Positions 7,711-17,100 of a DNA stretch of 64,000 nt are shown in pieces. Every line of letters begins with the position of its first letter. Positions within the stretch are counted from its first letter, which is position 1. Under the pieces are notes generated by a model. That model did no database searches. It had not been told where the DNA came from and saw nothing but the letters and a program-made list of their open reading frames with translations. This DNA is from Candidatus Thorarchaeota archaeon (GTDB taxonomy: Archaea > Asgardarchaeota > Thorarchaeia > Thorarchaeales > Thorarchaeaceae): assembly GCA_016933575.1 (NCBI GenBank), contig JAFGAR010000070.1:1-64000 (forward strand), written 5' to 3'. The translations under genes were made by a program, and so were the position numbers.

Positions 7711-9207
7711 TTGGAGCGAAAATTGGGAATTATCAGTGTCTTCGACAAGCGAGGTATTGTAGAATTCTGCGAGAGTATTTCATCACATTTCACATTCGTA
7801 AGCACTGGAAATACTGCCAAGCTCCTTGAATCCTCAAAGATTGATGTTACGACAGTTTCCTCTCTAACTGAATTTCCTGAGATACTCGGAGGGCGAGTCA
7901 AGACTCTCCATCCTAAAATAATGGGGGGCATCCTAGGAACTCTTGCGCACAAGAAAGAACTTGAAGAATTAGGAATCACTCCATTTGGTCTTGTTGTAGT
8001 GAATCTGTATCCCTTTGAAGAGGTTACTGCTCAATCACATGATTTGACGCATGCTTTGGAGAACATCGATATCGGTGGTGTGACTCTCCTACGTGCCGCT
8101 GCAAAGAACTATCAAGAAGTAATTGTGGTTTCCTCGCCTGATGACTACAGTGCTGTGTCTACTGCAATCACTAATGGAGATGTCACACAAGAATTGAGAA
8201 AGAATCTTGCAAAGAAAGCATTCTCGCGGACAGCAAGCTATGATATAGCAATTCACTCTTGGTTCTCAGAGGGTATGGATTTCCCAGAAAGATATCTATC
8301 CTCGTATAGTACTCCACAAGACCTTCGATATGGAGAAAATCTACATCAGGAAGCTAAATACTATCTCGAGTATGGCAAGTTACCATTCTACACTCAGATC
8401 CACGGTAAGAATATTTCCTATAACAATCTGGTTGATTTTTCAGCGGCAATTAGTATACTCTCCGAACATGATGCACCATCATGTGCGGTAATCAAACATA
8501 CGAGTCCTTGTGGTTTCGCTTCAGCACCTACTATAGAAACCGCTTTCGACCATGCTTTTGCTACTGATAATCTTTCAGCTTTTGGTTCTGTGATGGGCTT
8601 TAATCAGCCTATTACTGAACCCCTCGCAGAGAAACTCCATGCAATGTTTGTTGATGCGATAATTGCTCCGGAGTATGAGCGTGAGGCTCTCGCAATTCTC
8701 TCCAAGAAATCCAAACTAATCTTGTGCAGATTTAACGAGTTCACGATGCCAAAACAATCAATTAAGCTTGTACCAAATGGTGTTCTTGTCCAATCAGCTG
8801 ATTTGCATATCATTGATAGAAGTGACACCCAGGTTGTATCAAAGAGGCAACCGACATCTCAAGAGTTCGAGGATCTACTATTTGCTTGGAAAGTTGTGAA
8901 ACACACCAAATCCAATGCTGCCGTAATTAGTAAAGGTACTCGTACACTTGGGATTGGGATGGGTCAGACCTCGAGAATAGGTGCTGTAGAACTTGCCCTA
9001 AGGCGTGCAGGGAGTCGGGCTCGGGGTAGTGTAATGGCTTCAGATGCGTTCTTTCCCTATCGTGATTCTATTGATACTGCTGTCAAAGAAGGAATATCCG
9101 CGATAATCGCCCCTGGTGGTTCAATACGAGACAATGAATCAATCCTTGCTGCTGATGAAGCTGGTATAGCCTTTGTCTGGTCGAAACTCAGAGCATTCTT
9201 GCATTGA
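7711..9207 (+). CDS. purH: Bifunctional AICAR formyltransferase / IMP cyclohydrolase
   Basis: A 498-residue cytoplasmic enzyme for the last two steps of purine synthesis: formylation of AICAR, then ring closure to IMP. The N-terminal cyclohydrolase domain (about 1-195) has S-V-F-D-K-R-G-I-V-E-F, S-T-G-N-T-A-K-L-L, G-G-R-V-K-T-L-H-P-K-I-M-G-G-I-L and V-N-L-Y-P-F. The transformylase domain has the catalytic Lys-His in V-I-K-H-T-S-P-C-G-F and the R-Y-G-E-N-x-H-Q motif. The end I-I-A-P-G-G-S-I-R-D is typical. The first usable start is TTG at 7711, since an in-frame TGA lies at 7690-7692; GGTG sits about 8 bases ahead. Full-length PurH is often missing or split in archaea, so a fused copy is notable. 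Confidence 0.95.
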   Translation: MERKLGIISVFDKRGIVEFCESISSHFTFVSTGNTAKLLESSKIDVTTVSSLTEFPEILGGRVKTLHPKIMGGILGTLAHKKELEELGITPFGLVVVNLYPFEEVTAQSHDLTHALENIDIGGVTLLRAAAKNYQEVIVVSSPDDYSAVSTAITNGDVTQELRKNLAKKAFSRTASYDIAIHSWFSEGMDFPERYLSSYSTPQDLRYGENLHQEAKYYLEYGKLPFYTQIHGKNISYNNLVDFSAAISILSEHDAPSCAVIKHTSPCGFASAPTIETAFDHAFATDNLSAFGSVMGFNQPITEPLAEKLHAMFVDAIIAPEYEREALAILSKKSKLILCRFNEFTMPKQSIKLVPNGVLVQSADLHIIDRSDTQVVSKRQPTSQEFEDLLFAWKVVKHTKSNAAVISKGTRTLGIGMGQTSRIGAVELALRRAGSRARGSVMASDAFFPYRDSIDTAVKEGISAIIAPGGSIRDNESILAADEAGIAFVWSKLRAFLH

Positions 9208-9218
9208 TTGGAAAAACA

Positions 9219-9482
9219 CTATTCTTTCTTTGGCTTTTCATGTTCATTGTGGTAATAATTAATTTCTGCAATTCGTATTATAGGGATGACAACACGGACT
9301 TCTCCAACACCATACCTGGATTTTTCATCTTGATATGCTGCTCTCAAAAGTTCAATATAGTCTCTACCCACATTAGTTATGATGCCCCTTATCGAATTGT
9401 AATGACTATCATCATCACCTGTATCTATAATCACTTCAACTGGTGTTGCGCTTTCCATTAAATTCTGGAATTTATTCATCAT
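9219..9482 (-). CDS. Small beta-barrel protein, possibly LSm/SH3-like
   Basis: An 87-residue protein dominated by short strands: V-E-V-I-I-D-T-G, S-I-R-G-I-I-T-N-V-G-R-D-Y-I-E-L-L, then V-R-V-V-I-P-I-I-R-I-A-E-I-N-Y. The G-x-V-G-x-D-Y-I-E-L plus I-P-x-x-x-I order is what small Sm-like or SH3-like barrels show, though sequence alone does not prove the fold. It converges on purH with an 11-base gap. An opposite-strand frame over the same bases is a shadow with no family features. Confidence 0.6.
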   Translation of the reverse strand: MMNKFQNLMESATPVEVIIDTGDDDSHYNSIRGIITNVGRDYIELLRAAYQDEKSRYGVGEVRVVIPIIRIAEINYYHNEHEKPKKE

Positions 9483-9711
9483 TGTGGATAACCTCGCTAT
9501 AATCTCAAGAGCTATTCTAACTTATAGTTTGGGCTAGGACCAGAATGCCATTGAGATATACACTCTTGATCTCTATAGACTGTTAATTTGTTTCTCATGT
9601 TATCAGGCAATTGTCAATTGCACGTTTCCGTAATATGATATTTGTACCTGCTTCTTGGAACTTTCACGGAGATTTCTAAACACTCGATTTTCGTCTCCTA
9701 TGATAGCTGGA

Positions 9712-9720
9712 GATATATAC
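9712..9720 (+). promoter_or_regulatory. TATA box for the FKBP gene
   Basis: The sequence GATATATAC matches an archaeal TATA box. Transcription normally begins about 25 bases downstream, near 9740. This places the ATG at 9728 upstream of the transcript and favours the in-frame ATG at 9746 on an almost leaderless mRNA. Confidence 0.45.
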
Positions 9721-9745
9721 AGGAAGAATGTTCTCCGAGCTTGTT

Positions 9746-10075
9746 ATGACCGACTTAGGGATTGAAGACATAGTTGTTGGAAATGGCGAGTTTCCAAGGA
9801 CTGGACAGACAGTCATTGTTCACTACACCGGCTGGCTCACTAACGGGAAGAAATTTGATAGCTCTGTAGATCGAGATGAACCCTTTGAATTCACGATTGG
9901 TGTTGGACAAGTCATTCAAGGGTGGGATGAGGGTGTGATGTCTATGCGAGTTGGAGGCAAGCGAAAACTCACAATTCCCCCTGGACTTGCCTATGGCTCT
10001 CAAGATGTTGGTGACGGTTTGATTCCTCCAAACTCAACACTGGTCTTTGAAGTTGAGCTTCTCGGACTAAAATGA
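9746..10075 (+). CDS. FKBP-type peptidyl-prolyl cis-trans isomerase
   Basis: A compact FKBP12-like domain of about 109 residues that speeds proline isomerisation during folding. The full set of pocket motifs is present: V-H-Y-T-G-W-L, G-K-K-F-D-S-S, F-x-F-T-I-G-V-G-Q-V-I-Q-G-W-D-E-G, G-L-A-Y-G and the final L-V-F-E-V-E-L-L. It has no IF (insert-in-flap) chaperone domain and no signal peptide. It is short like eukaryotic FKBP12, whereas many archaeal FKBPs are longer with an IF insertion. The start at 9746 is chosen because of the TATA box position; the ATG at 9728 would add six residues. Confidence 0.93.
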   Translation: MTDLGIEDIVVGNGEFPRTGQTVIVHYTGWLTNGKKFDSSVDRDEPFEFTIGVGQVIQGWDEGVMSMRVGGKRKLTIPPGLAYGSQDVGDGLIPPNSTLVFEVELLGLK

Positions 10076-10133
10076 TTATTAACAGAAGAAATATCTGAAA
10101 GGTTGTTTAGATAATCATACAGGTGGCCTTAAG

Positions 10134-10406
10134 GTGAAAGAAGACGACGAAGACCCAGCTAACAAACTCATCAAACGCCTCACTGAGATACATGATGAGA
10201 TTGGTGGAAAATGTGAAGGCTGTGGCTATGAGGCTCCTGATAGTGAATTCTTCAATTGCGAGTTCTGTGGTGCCCCCATCTGTACATACTGCCACAATAT
10301 GACAGAGGATTGTTCGTTTATCTGCAGAGACTGTATTAAGAAAAAGGGATTGACAGCAGATGATGTACAATTCACTGAGGATGGTGCTGGGAGGTCCTTC
10401 TTCTAA
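10134..10406 (+). CDS. Small double zinc-binding protein
   Basis: A 90-residue acidic protein with regular Cys pairs: C-E-G-C-G-Y, C-E-F-C-G-A-P-I-C-T-Y-C-H-N-M and C-R-D-C-I. This supports one or two zinc sites of zinc-ribbon/FYVE-like or B-box-like type. The start is GTG at 10134, preceded by AGGTGG about 7 bases upstream, a good Shine-Dalgarno sequence. It probably mediates protein or nucleic-acid binding; no partner can be inferred. It converges with the small TPR gene. Confidence 0.7.
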   Translation: MKEDDEDPANKLIKRLTEIHDEIGGKCEGCGYEAPDSEFFNCEFCGAPICTYCHNMTEDCSFICRDCIKKKGLTADDVQFTEDGAGRSFF

Positions 10407-10436
10407 CTCTGCAAAGAATAGAATCACTTCTAAAAT

Positions 10437-10769
10437 CTAGAAATGACCTAGTTCTTTCTTTCGTTTTTGCGCCTCTCTAATAGTATCAGCGTAAGCCTTT
10501 GCTTTCGTTACCCGCGAATCTGATGGGTTTGCCCTGGTTGCTCGGTCGAAGGAATATGCAGCTTTGATCTTGTAAAGATTCGCTCTTGCATAGTCTCCCT
10601 CTCCCTCAATCTGCGTGCCCAAAATATTACACGCACTCGCAAGAGCCCACCATGCATCAAAAGAAGATGGATCTAGACTTGTGGCTTGGTCATAGGCCTC
10701 AATTGCCTGTTCAATCTTTCCTACCATCATTTCATTTTTACCTTTTTCTAACCACTCATTCGCATCCAT
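10437..10769 (-). CDS. Small TPR protein
   Basis: A 110-residue soluble protein with two to three tetratricopeptide-type repeats: W-L-E-K-G-K-N-E-M-M-V-G-K-I-E-Q-A-I-E-A-Y-D-Q-A, then A-W-W-A-L-A-S-A-C-N-I-L-G and A-A-Y-S-F-D-R-A-T-R-A-N-P. Likely a protein-protein adaptor. The second repeat carries an insertion (Q-I-E-G-E-G-D-Y-A-R-A-N) between its helices. Confidence 0.75.
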   Translation of the reverse strand: MDANEWLEKGKNEMMVGKIEQAIEAYDQATSLDPSSFDAWWALASACNILGTQIEGEGDYARANLYKIKAAYSFDRATRANPSDSRVTKAKAYADTIREAQKRKKELGHF

Positions 10770-10888
10770 GTCATTGACCCATCCTTCAACATCTCTATCG
10801 ACTCATAAGTTCGAGGATTGGATTCTTAGCATATGATATTGCCAATCTTCTACCCTATATTCTGATTAAACTCATAGCACCAAGTGGT

Positions 10889-11053
10889 TTATTTTTTTCC
10901 AATCACAAAGAGCGCATATCTAGCAAATTGAACACCGTCATCATCCGTCTCATACTCTGATATCTTGGAATATTTCAGAGTAATAGAATTACTCACTTAT
11001 TCCGAGAGAAGTTCCCTTAATGTCGCATGATAACCTCCTAGAACTCGGTGCAA
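10889..11053 (-). pseudogene. Truncated C-terminal remnant of a gene (methyltransferase-like end)
   Basis: The minus strand reads as about 54 codons of protein ending at TAA 10889-10891, with one in-frame TAA at 10997-10999. Before that stop it reads G-G-Y-H-A-T-L-R-E-L-L-S-E. After it comes Y-E-T-D-D-D-G-V-Q-F-A-R-Y-A-L-F-V-I-G-K-K. The F-A-R-Y-A-L-F-V-I-G-K-K end is what many class I methyltransferases have at their C-terminus; that is an inference. The upstream part is missing and the remnant abuts the start of the neighbouring oxidoreductase, so the gene seems to have been cut by rearrangement and then to have decayed. Confidence 0.55.
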
Positions 11054-11057
11054 AATA

Positions 11058-11906
11058 ATGCGATATGGTATTTCAGTCCCTAACTTTGGAATCTTTGGAA
11101 ATATTGACACTCTTGTTGAAATTGCCGTTGAAGCTGAGGAATGCGGTTGGGATGGATTCTTTATGTGGGATCACATGTTAATATTCAGGGAAGAGCCTAT
11201 CCTTGAGTTTGTTGACCCTTGGATTGCGATGACTGCCATAGCATGCAATACGAAGAAGATGAAGTTGGGTCCCTTAGTCACTCCATTACCGAGAAGAAGA
11301 CCTTGGAAACTTGCTAGAGAAGCAGTGACCCTTGACCATCTCTCAAAAGGTAGACTTGTGCTTGGAGTTGGTATTGGCGCACCTCCTGAGGCGGAATATG
11401 TTGCTTTCAATGAAGAGGGAAACGCAGGAATAAGAGCTGAGAAACTTGATGAGTGTCTGGAAATTATTACTGGGCTTTGGTCTGGAGAAAAGTTCTCTTT
11501 CTCAGGAAAACATTACAATCTTGAAGAGATGACATTCCTACCCAGACCCTGCCAAAGACCCAGAATTCCGATTTGGGTGGGTGGTGGTTGGCCATTCACT
11601 GCACCATTCAAGCGAGCAGCTCGTTTTGATGGAGTTGCACCAGTCCATTCAAAATGGCCTAAGCAACTTGAAACTGCAAATCTTGTAGAAATACTAAAGG
11701 TTGTGAAATCGGAACGACAGAGTCTGGAAAACTATGATATAGTGGTCTGTGGATACACATCAGGAACTGATAGTACTAAGGATCGCGAAACAATAGCGTC
11801 TTGGGCAAACTTGGGTGTTACATGGTGGACCGAAGAAATCAGTGATATACGAGCAAAATTGGATGAATTGAGAAATAGAATTCGTGCAGGTCCTCCATCT
11901 GAGTAA
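11058..11906 (+). CDS. Luciferase-like (LLM) F420/flavin-dependent oxidoreductase
   Basis: A 282-residue single-domain enzyme of the bacterial luciferase-like superfamily, which in archaea usually uses coenzyme F420. Diagnostic segments are M-R-Y-G-I-S-V-P-N-F-G at the start, A-E-E-C-G-W-D-G-F-F-M-W-D-H near residue 30, L-G-P-L-V-T-P-L-P-R-R-R-P near 75, L-D-H-L-S-K-G-R-L-V-L-G-V-G-I-G near 95, and P-I-W-V-G-G-G near 175. The substrate is not predictable from sequence. The protein is close to full length and stands alone. Confidence 0.88.
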   Translation: MRYGISVPNFGIFGNIDTLVEIAVEAEECGWDGFFMWDHMLIFREEPILEFVDPWIAMTAIACNTKKMKLGPLVTPLPRRRPWKLAREAVTLDHLSKGRLVLGVGIGAPPEAEYVAFNEEGNAGIRAEKLDECLEIITGLWSGEKFSFSGKHYNLEEMTFLPRPCQRPRIPIWVGGGWPFTAPFKRAARFDGVAPVHSKWPKQLETANLVEILKVVKSERQSLENYDIVVCGYTSGTDSTKDRETIASWANLGVTWWTEEISDIRAKLDELRNRIRAGPPSE

Positions 11907-12012
11907 TTAGAATTCTAGACTCTATCGTTTGATAGCATTGGATTTGTCGGTTTGATGAAATCCTGCGTCGAACATATCCTTTAATTCACGAATGCATATC
12001 TGCATAGAAGCT

Positions 12013-12819
12013 ATGCCTATTCAAAACAATGTCCGTACTTTTGGGATAATAGCTATTCTACTGATAGGAGTTGCCGCAACTGCAGTTGTTGCAGTGCAGT
12101 TCATGAACAATTCATCACAAGATGGTCCATTACCTGGCACACTAGATGTCATGCTTCTCACAAATGCTGGTGTGATGTTGGAGACATCCGATACTCGGAT
12201 ATACATTGACCCCATTTCACTAAATGAAAGCTTTGAATCATATCCAGCTGATATCGTGCTAGTGACTCATCCTTATGGAGATCACTATGAACCTGATTCA
12301 CTTGATATCATAAAAACAAATGATACTGTATTCATCTTCCCAGCAAATATGTCTGCAGAAGTAGCTCTGTATGGTGCTATCGGCGTAGTGCCTGGAGAAA
12401 CAGTACTTGTAGGTGATATCAATATCACTGCATTCTATATGTACACACTTCCGGTTGATATCTATCCTGCTAGTCATCCAGCTGAAGCGAACTGGACCAG
12501 TTACATTATCCAAATAGATGGATTCACAATATTTCATGCAGGCGATTCGAAGAATATTGTTGAATACTATCAAATTGCTGATCTAATTGATCTTGCATTT
12601 CTCCCTCTCGGTCCTGGTTGCCAGACTATGTATGGGTATGAAGTAGTCCAAGCAATTGAACGTATCGACCCAGAATACTTCATTCCTATTCACTATGGCG
12701 ATGGAGTTCAAGACTCGTGGACTGCCTCTTATGGGGACGATGTTGAGGAATTGACTGACTGCACCCTAATTGTCTTGGATTATTGGACTATGCATACATT
12801 TGACTTGATGTCACCATAA
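12013..12819 (+). CDS. Membrane-anchored UlaG-like metallo-beta-lactamase-fold protein
   Basis: A 268-residue protein with one N-terminal membrane helix (about residues 8-30, followed by N-N-S-S-Q), so the catalytic domain is predicted outside the cell. The rest is a UlaG-type metallo-beta-lactamase fold: I-Y-I-D-P near 65, the metal motif V-T-H-P-Y-G-D-H-Y-E near 85, A-S-H-P near 155, F-H-A-G-D and finally I-P-I-H-Y-G-D. The canonical H-x-H-x-D-H reads H-P-Y-G-D-H here, so one metal-binding histidine is a tyrosine and activity may be altered. The in-frame ATG at 11992 would add seven residues; the 12013 start suits an AT-rich promoter near 11972-11985. Confidence 0.75.
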   Translation: MPIQNNVRTFGIIAILLIGVAATAVVAVQFMNNSSQDGPLPGTLDVMLLTNAGVMLETSDTRIYIDPISLNESFESYPADIVLVTHPYGDHYEPDSLDIIKTNDTVFIFPANMSAEVALYGAIGVVPGETVLVGDINITAFYMYTLPVDIYPASHPAEANWTSYIIQIDGFTIFHAGDSKNIVEYYQIADLIDLAFLPLGPGCQTMYGYEVVQAIERIDPEYFIPIHYGDGVQDSWTASYGDDVEELTDCTLIVLDYWTMHTFDLMSP

Positions 12820-12828
12820 TATTATCTA

Positions 12829-12857
12829 TGAGCTGATGAATCACATTCACCAGCTCA
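12829..12857 (+). terminator. Hairpin after the metallo-beta-lactamase-fold gene
   Basis: A 7-bp inverted repeat (12829-12835 with 12851-12857) encloses a second small stem (TGAA/TTCA) and is followed by a T-rich stretch. Likely terminator. Confidence 0.5.
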
Positions 12858-12986
12858 ATGATTTTCTTGTCTGAAAGACAACTGCATTGTTTAAGTATTA
12901 GTCACAATCTATTCTAGATTCATAGGCTCCTTTGGAATTTTCAAATCTATCAAATTCTAGGCGCATCTTCATCCGAGGTCTCAGTT

Positions 12987-13676
12987 ATGAATGATGAAAA
13001 CAGGATTCCAGACAAGCGACCAATACTCTTTGAATTGTTCTGTCCAATTTGTGGTGGGTCAGTTTATGCTATTGATGAGGAGGTTGCATATATTGGAAGG
13101 CTTGAGGTCGGTCTTCACCCAGAAGGATTCACAATTACGAAATTGGAATGTGTACTATGTCGTGAAACCTTCCAGGTTAAAGGTATCGGACTGAAGTATG
13201 AGCAGAGTATTGCAGATGAATTAGGTTGGCCATTCCCAACGGAGATTGAAGACGGACCGAGTGCCATTCCACCACATGTGGAGAAACGAATGCGACTCCG
13301 TGAACAAGGCAGTGATTCTCATGACCTGTCTATTGATGACTTCTATGCAGACAACTTTGATCGTTATCCATATCCTTTGGAAAAAGATGTGTTACGGTAT
13401 CTATTGAGACGAAAGTGTCGTTTCATTCATGATATGAATGCAATTTGCGAAATTACTGTGCACATAGGGGAAGGTTCCCATCTCGCACGAATCTTAGGAC
13501 TCTCCAGCCAGTTTGGACTTGAACGCGAATGGTTATCCGAAAAAATTTCAGCTGAAAATTTCTCTGTTGGTGATATCATTGAGTCAAGTCAAAAACAGCC
13601 TGGTGGAAAGACCGTTCGCATCTATTTTATTCTCCATAAAGATGAGTTCGTACCTATTGCTTCCCAAAAGAAATGA
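12987..13676 (+). CDS. Zinc-ribbon protein, unknown
   Basis: A 229-residue soluble protein. An N-terminal zinc ribbon is evident from F-C-P-I-C-G-G near residue 19 and C-V-L-C near residue 55. The middle is acidic and helical. The C-terminal part (about 125-225) has helices and strands ending in R-I-Y-F-I-L-H-K-D-E-F, which could be a winged-helix-like domain; this is only an impression. A gene regulator or RNA-associated factor is possible, but no family is recognised. Confidence 0.65.
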   Translation: MNDENRIPDKRPILFELFCPICGGSVYAIDEEVAYIGRLEVGLHPEGFTITKLECVLCRETFQVKGIGLKYEQSIADELGWPFPTEIEDGPSAIPPHVEKRMRLREQGSDSHDLSIDDFYADNFDRYPYPLEKDVLRYLLRRKCRFIHDMNAICEITVHIGEGSHLARILGLSSQFGLEREWLSEKISAENFSVGDIIESSQKQPGGKTVRIYFILHKDEFVPIASQKK

Positions 13677-13708
13677 ATCATATTTCCGTAGAGATCAAGA
13701 AAAAATCT

Positions 13709-13729
13709 GGCCATATCACTTGTATGGCC
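13709..13729 (+). terminator. Hairpin after the zinc-ribbon gene
   Basis: A 7-bp perfect inverted repeat (13709-13715 with 13723-13729, 7-base loop) lies 33 bases after the stop. No long T run follows, so it could be a terminator or another RNA structure. Confidence 0.4.
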
Positions 13730-13772
13730 GATAGGAACCTAGGTTTTAAAGATTTCAAAGTAAATAGGCGGT

Positions 13773-13892
13773 TTATCTTCTGAACGAAGCCCTATAGAGT
13801 TCGACTCTTACATCGCTCTTGAAGGATTTCAATTTCTCTAGATTTTCCTCGCCTGTGTTACTTTCCCTTTTGAATGATTTAGCAAATGCCAT
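13773..13892 (-). CDS. Possible 39-residue basic small protein
   Basis: Within the 495-base gap before the large kinase gene, the minus strand holds one ATG frame of 39 residues, rich in Lys, Arg and Glu (begins MAFAKSFKRESNTGEENLEK, ends in R-A-S-F-R-R). GTGA lies about 8 bases upstream as a weak ribosome site. The composition looks coding, but length and lack of a family make this uncertain. The rest of the gap (13893-14097) shows nothing but AT-rich sequence. Confidence 0.3.
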   Translation of the reverse strand: MAFAKSFKRESNTGEENLEKLKSFKSDVRVELYRASFRR

Positions 13893-14097
13893 TGTATTTC
13901 ACTGAAATCTAAGCAATATCAATAGCATATCTATTCACGTTAGAACGCAAGTTGCTTTTTTTGCAAATTTGCATGACATACATGCAAGAAACCGAAAAAG
14001 CTGGTTCATTTTTTTACAATCAATCTATGATTCTATCAATATTGTTATTTTGCAAGATTTACTAGAAAAATATTAAGCAAATCAAGGACCGACTTGT

Positions 14098-14106
14098 ACT
14101 ATATAC
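14098..14106 (+). promoter_or_regulatory. TATA box for the sensor-kinase operon
   Basis: The sequence ACTATATAC is a good archaeal TATA box 66 bases before the ATG at 14172, predicting a leader of about 40 bases. The leader ends with GGTGAGTGA at 14158-14166, a strong Shine-Dalgarno match, so translation of this operon is leader-dependent. Confidence 0.5.
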
Positions 14107-14171
14107 AGTCCAGATTACTCTATTTACAAAATCTGGGAATTGTTTTCTCAATTAATGGTGAGTGACTGATT

Positions 14172-17100
14172 ATGGCTCAAATCTCATGGACTGATCACTT
14201 CAAAATTAAGGAATTCGTAGAGGATATCGGGATTGGATTTGTAGTATTAACTGAAGATGGTCAGATTCTTCATTCTAATTCACAATTTTTGCATATGTTA
14301 GATTACACGCAAGAAGAGATTGTTGGGCTCAATTTTGAGTCATTACAAACAAATGAACCAAAATTAGTGATTCATGATATCACTAGTGGGGATAAAGAGA
14401 TCACACTATCGTCCAGAACTGGGTCTGATGTTTCTGTTATCGTAAAGGGCCGTAAATTGGATGAACAAAAATCAATCTTCTATCTTCTTATTTCGCAAAG
14501 CGATGAAGATCAACCGCGATTCACACCGAGGTTTCTACAAGCCCTAGAACTAGCATCTCCTCGAATGATCATTGTTGACCCAGAGCTGAAAATTCAATAT
14601 GTAAATCATGTAGTAGCAAGTTTGCAGTCAGTCAAAATGATCGGACGTTCAGCTCTTGATGGAGTTGAGTCACAATATCGTGATGGTCTTCGTGATGCGA
14701 TAGAAGCTGTTTTCCAAGATTGTGTCCCCGGATCTATTGAGATCTCGGAAACAGAACCTAATCAATCAACATCATGGTATGTTCTACGAATTAGTCCAAT
14801 CATAGAGCATGCAAAAGTAGCATCCGTTATACTTACTGCAACTGATATTACCGAGCGTGTGCTCGCAGAGAGAGCACTTAGAGAAGAAGAATCAAAGTAC
14901 CGTAGTATCATTGAACAATCTCTCATCGGAATTGCTATACTTCCTCCTGAACTTACTAGCATTTTGTTTTCTAATAACCAGCTTAGCGCAATCCTTGGAT
15001 ATTCACAAAGCGAATTATCTTCTATGACTGGTCAGATATTGTCTAAACTCGTGTGTGATGAAGATCGAGATAGTCTTGTAAAGTATCTCGAGACTTGTAC
15101 TCGTGGTGAGAAAACAGGAGAATTACTCCGAATCCGATTAAATCATAAAACTGGATCAACAGCTTGGGTCGAGCTTTCAACAGGTAGAATCGAGTATCAG
15201 GGGCAGATAGCTTTGCAGATCTCACTAGTAGATATTACACGACGGCTTGAGATGGAAGAAGGGCTTGTTGAAAGTGCTGTTCGTGAAAAGACATTGCTAC
15301 AATCCTTGAATGATCTCGTAATTGTTCATGATGAGAATGATCGATATCTTGAATTATATACAGGCAATACAGAGATGCTTCTCGGTAAACCAGAAAACAT
15401 CCTTGGTAGACATATATCCGATGTGCTTCCTGAAGAAATAGCGCTGATATATCTTGATTGCATCCATGAAGTCAGGAGTTCTCGCAAGACTAAGTCGATT
15501 GACTATTCTCTGAAAATCAATGATGAAATTCGATGGTTTTCTACAATAATGAGTCCTCACGAGAAAGAAGGCAGTATCATCAGTGTTGTTAGAGACATCA
15601 CAGATCGGTATATTGCTGAAATAACAAATCAAAGAGATCGAAGAATCTTTCGAGATATTGCACATGAACTATTGAATACAAGGGATTACAATCAACTGAC
15701 AATCAATATTCTGAATAGCATAAAAGAGAACTTTGAATTTGATCTAGGGCTCTTTATCTATTATGATCCAGAAAGAGAGGTCTTAGTTAAGGCAGCATCT
15801 GTTGGAGATATGAAGGGACCTAATCCTCCAGAAATCTCCCTCTCCGATAAAATAGCAGATTCCTACGTGGTTATCCATGCCTTCAAGACCAAACAACCCC
15901 TCTTTATTTCTCATATTGAGAAAGAGCGACAAGAGCTTGACTTTCTAAATCGCTTACGAGAACAAGGCGCACAATCTGCCATTGCTATACCGATTCTTGA
16001 CGACAATCATGATGCTATAGCAGTAATAAGTTTTGCATCAACCAAGCCTAGATTATTTACAGATGGTGACTTGGAGTTATTTTCAACAATATCAGGGATG
16101 ATTGCAACTCTAACCGATCGACAAAAAGTTGAACTTCAGAGACAAATCGCTCAAGAAACTCTGGAAAGAGAACGCAGAGCATTTCAGACAATCGCTAATG
16201 CAGCAATAGCAAGTTCTGATACTTTAGATTTAGGTACAAATATTATGCAGGGTCTCATTGAAACCCTTGGTTTTGACTTCGGCACCCTTCGGCTTTTCGA
16301 TGCGAATGAACAGGTTCTAAAACCAACTGCAATTGTTGGTATCAATGTCTCGAACTTAACAACACAGATTCCCTGTCGCTTTGATGAAAAACCATCACAC
16401 CTTGTTTCACATGTTGCATTGACAAGGGAAAAAATAATTGCTCCTGATACCTATCAACATGAGTCCACACTTCTTTTCAAAAAGAGGTTAGATGAACTGA
16501 ATGTGAAGTCGATTGTGGTCTGGCCAATATTGAATGCGAAAGAAGATATGATTGGAGTCATGAGCATAGGATCTTATGAACACAGAGCAATTCCTGAATC
16601 TACTGAACCTTTCTTTGATGCTCTTTCAGGAATGTTATCAACTGTTATAGAACGTAAGAAGACAGAACAAGCTCTGATTATTAGTAAACGGAGATATCAG
16701 GAGCTCATCACTGATATCTCTGAAGGGATTGGAATAGCAGACTTGGAAGAAAATCTTCTTTTCGTAAATGACTCCTTCGCAGAGATGTTGGGTCACACAA
16801 GAGCAGAACTAATTGGTATGAACTTGCGCGAGATTGTTGCTCCTGAGGATATACCGACAATAGTAATGAACACAAAGCTTAGACTAGAAGGAAAGACATC
16901 AAGCTATATTCATAGTTTCATTCGAAAGAACGGCGAACAAATAGTAGTCAGAGTTTCTGGTGTGCCATCTAGAGATGATAGTGGTACAATCGATGGTACT
17001 ATAGCTATAGTTACTGATATTACTGAAATGGTCAAAGCAGAAGAAGCTCTAAGAGAATCAGAGATTCGATTCAGAAGTGTTTTTGAAACATCTCCGGTTG

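Noticed and set aside
9204-9461. An 85-residue plus-strand frame after purH
   Set aside because: It mirrors the barrel-like minus-strand gene, and its Cys/Ile/Phe-rich composition looks like antisense reading.
13799-13816. A short stretch resembling a tRNA T-arm
   Set aside because: No acceptor, D or anticodon stems could be built around it.
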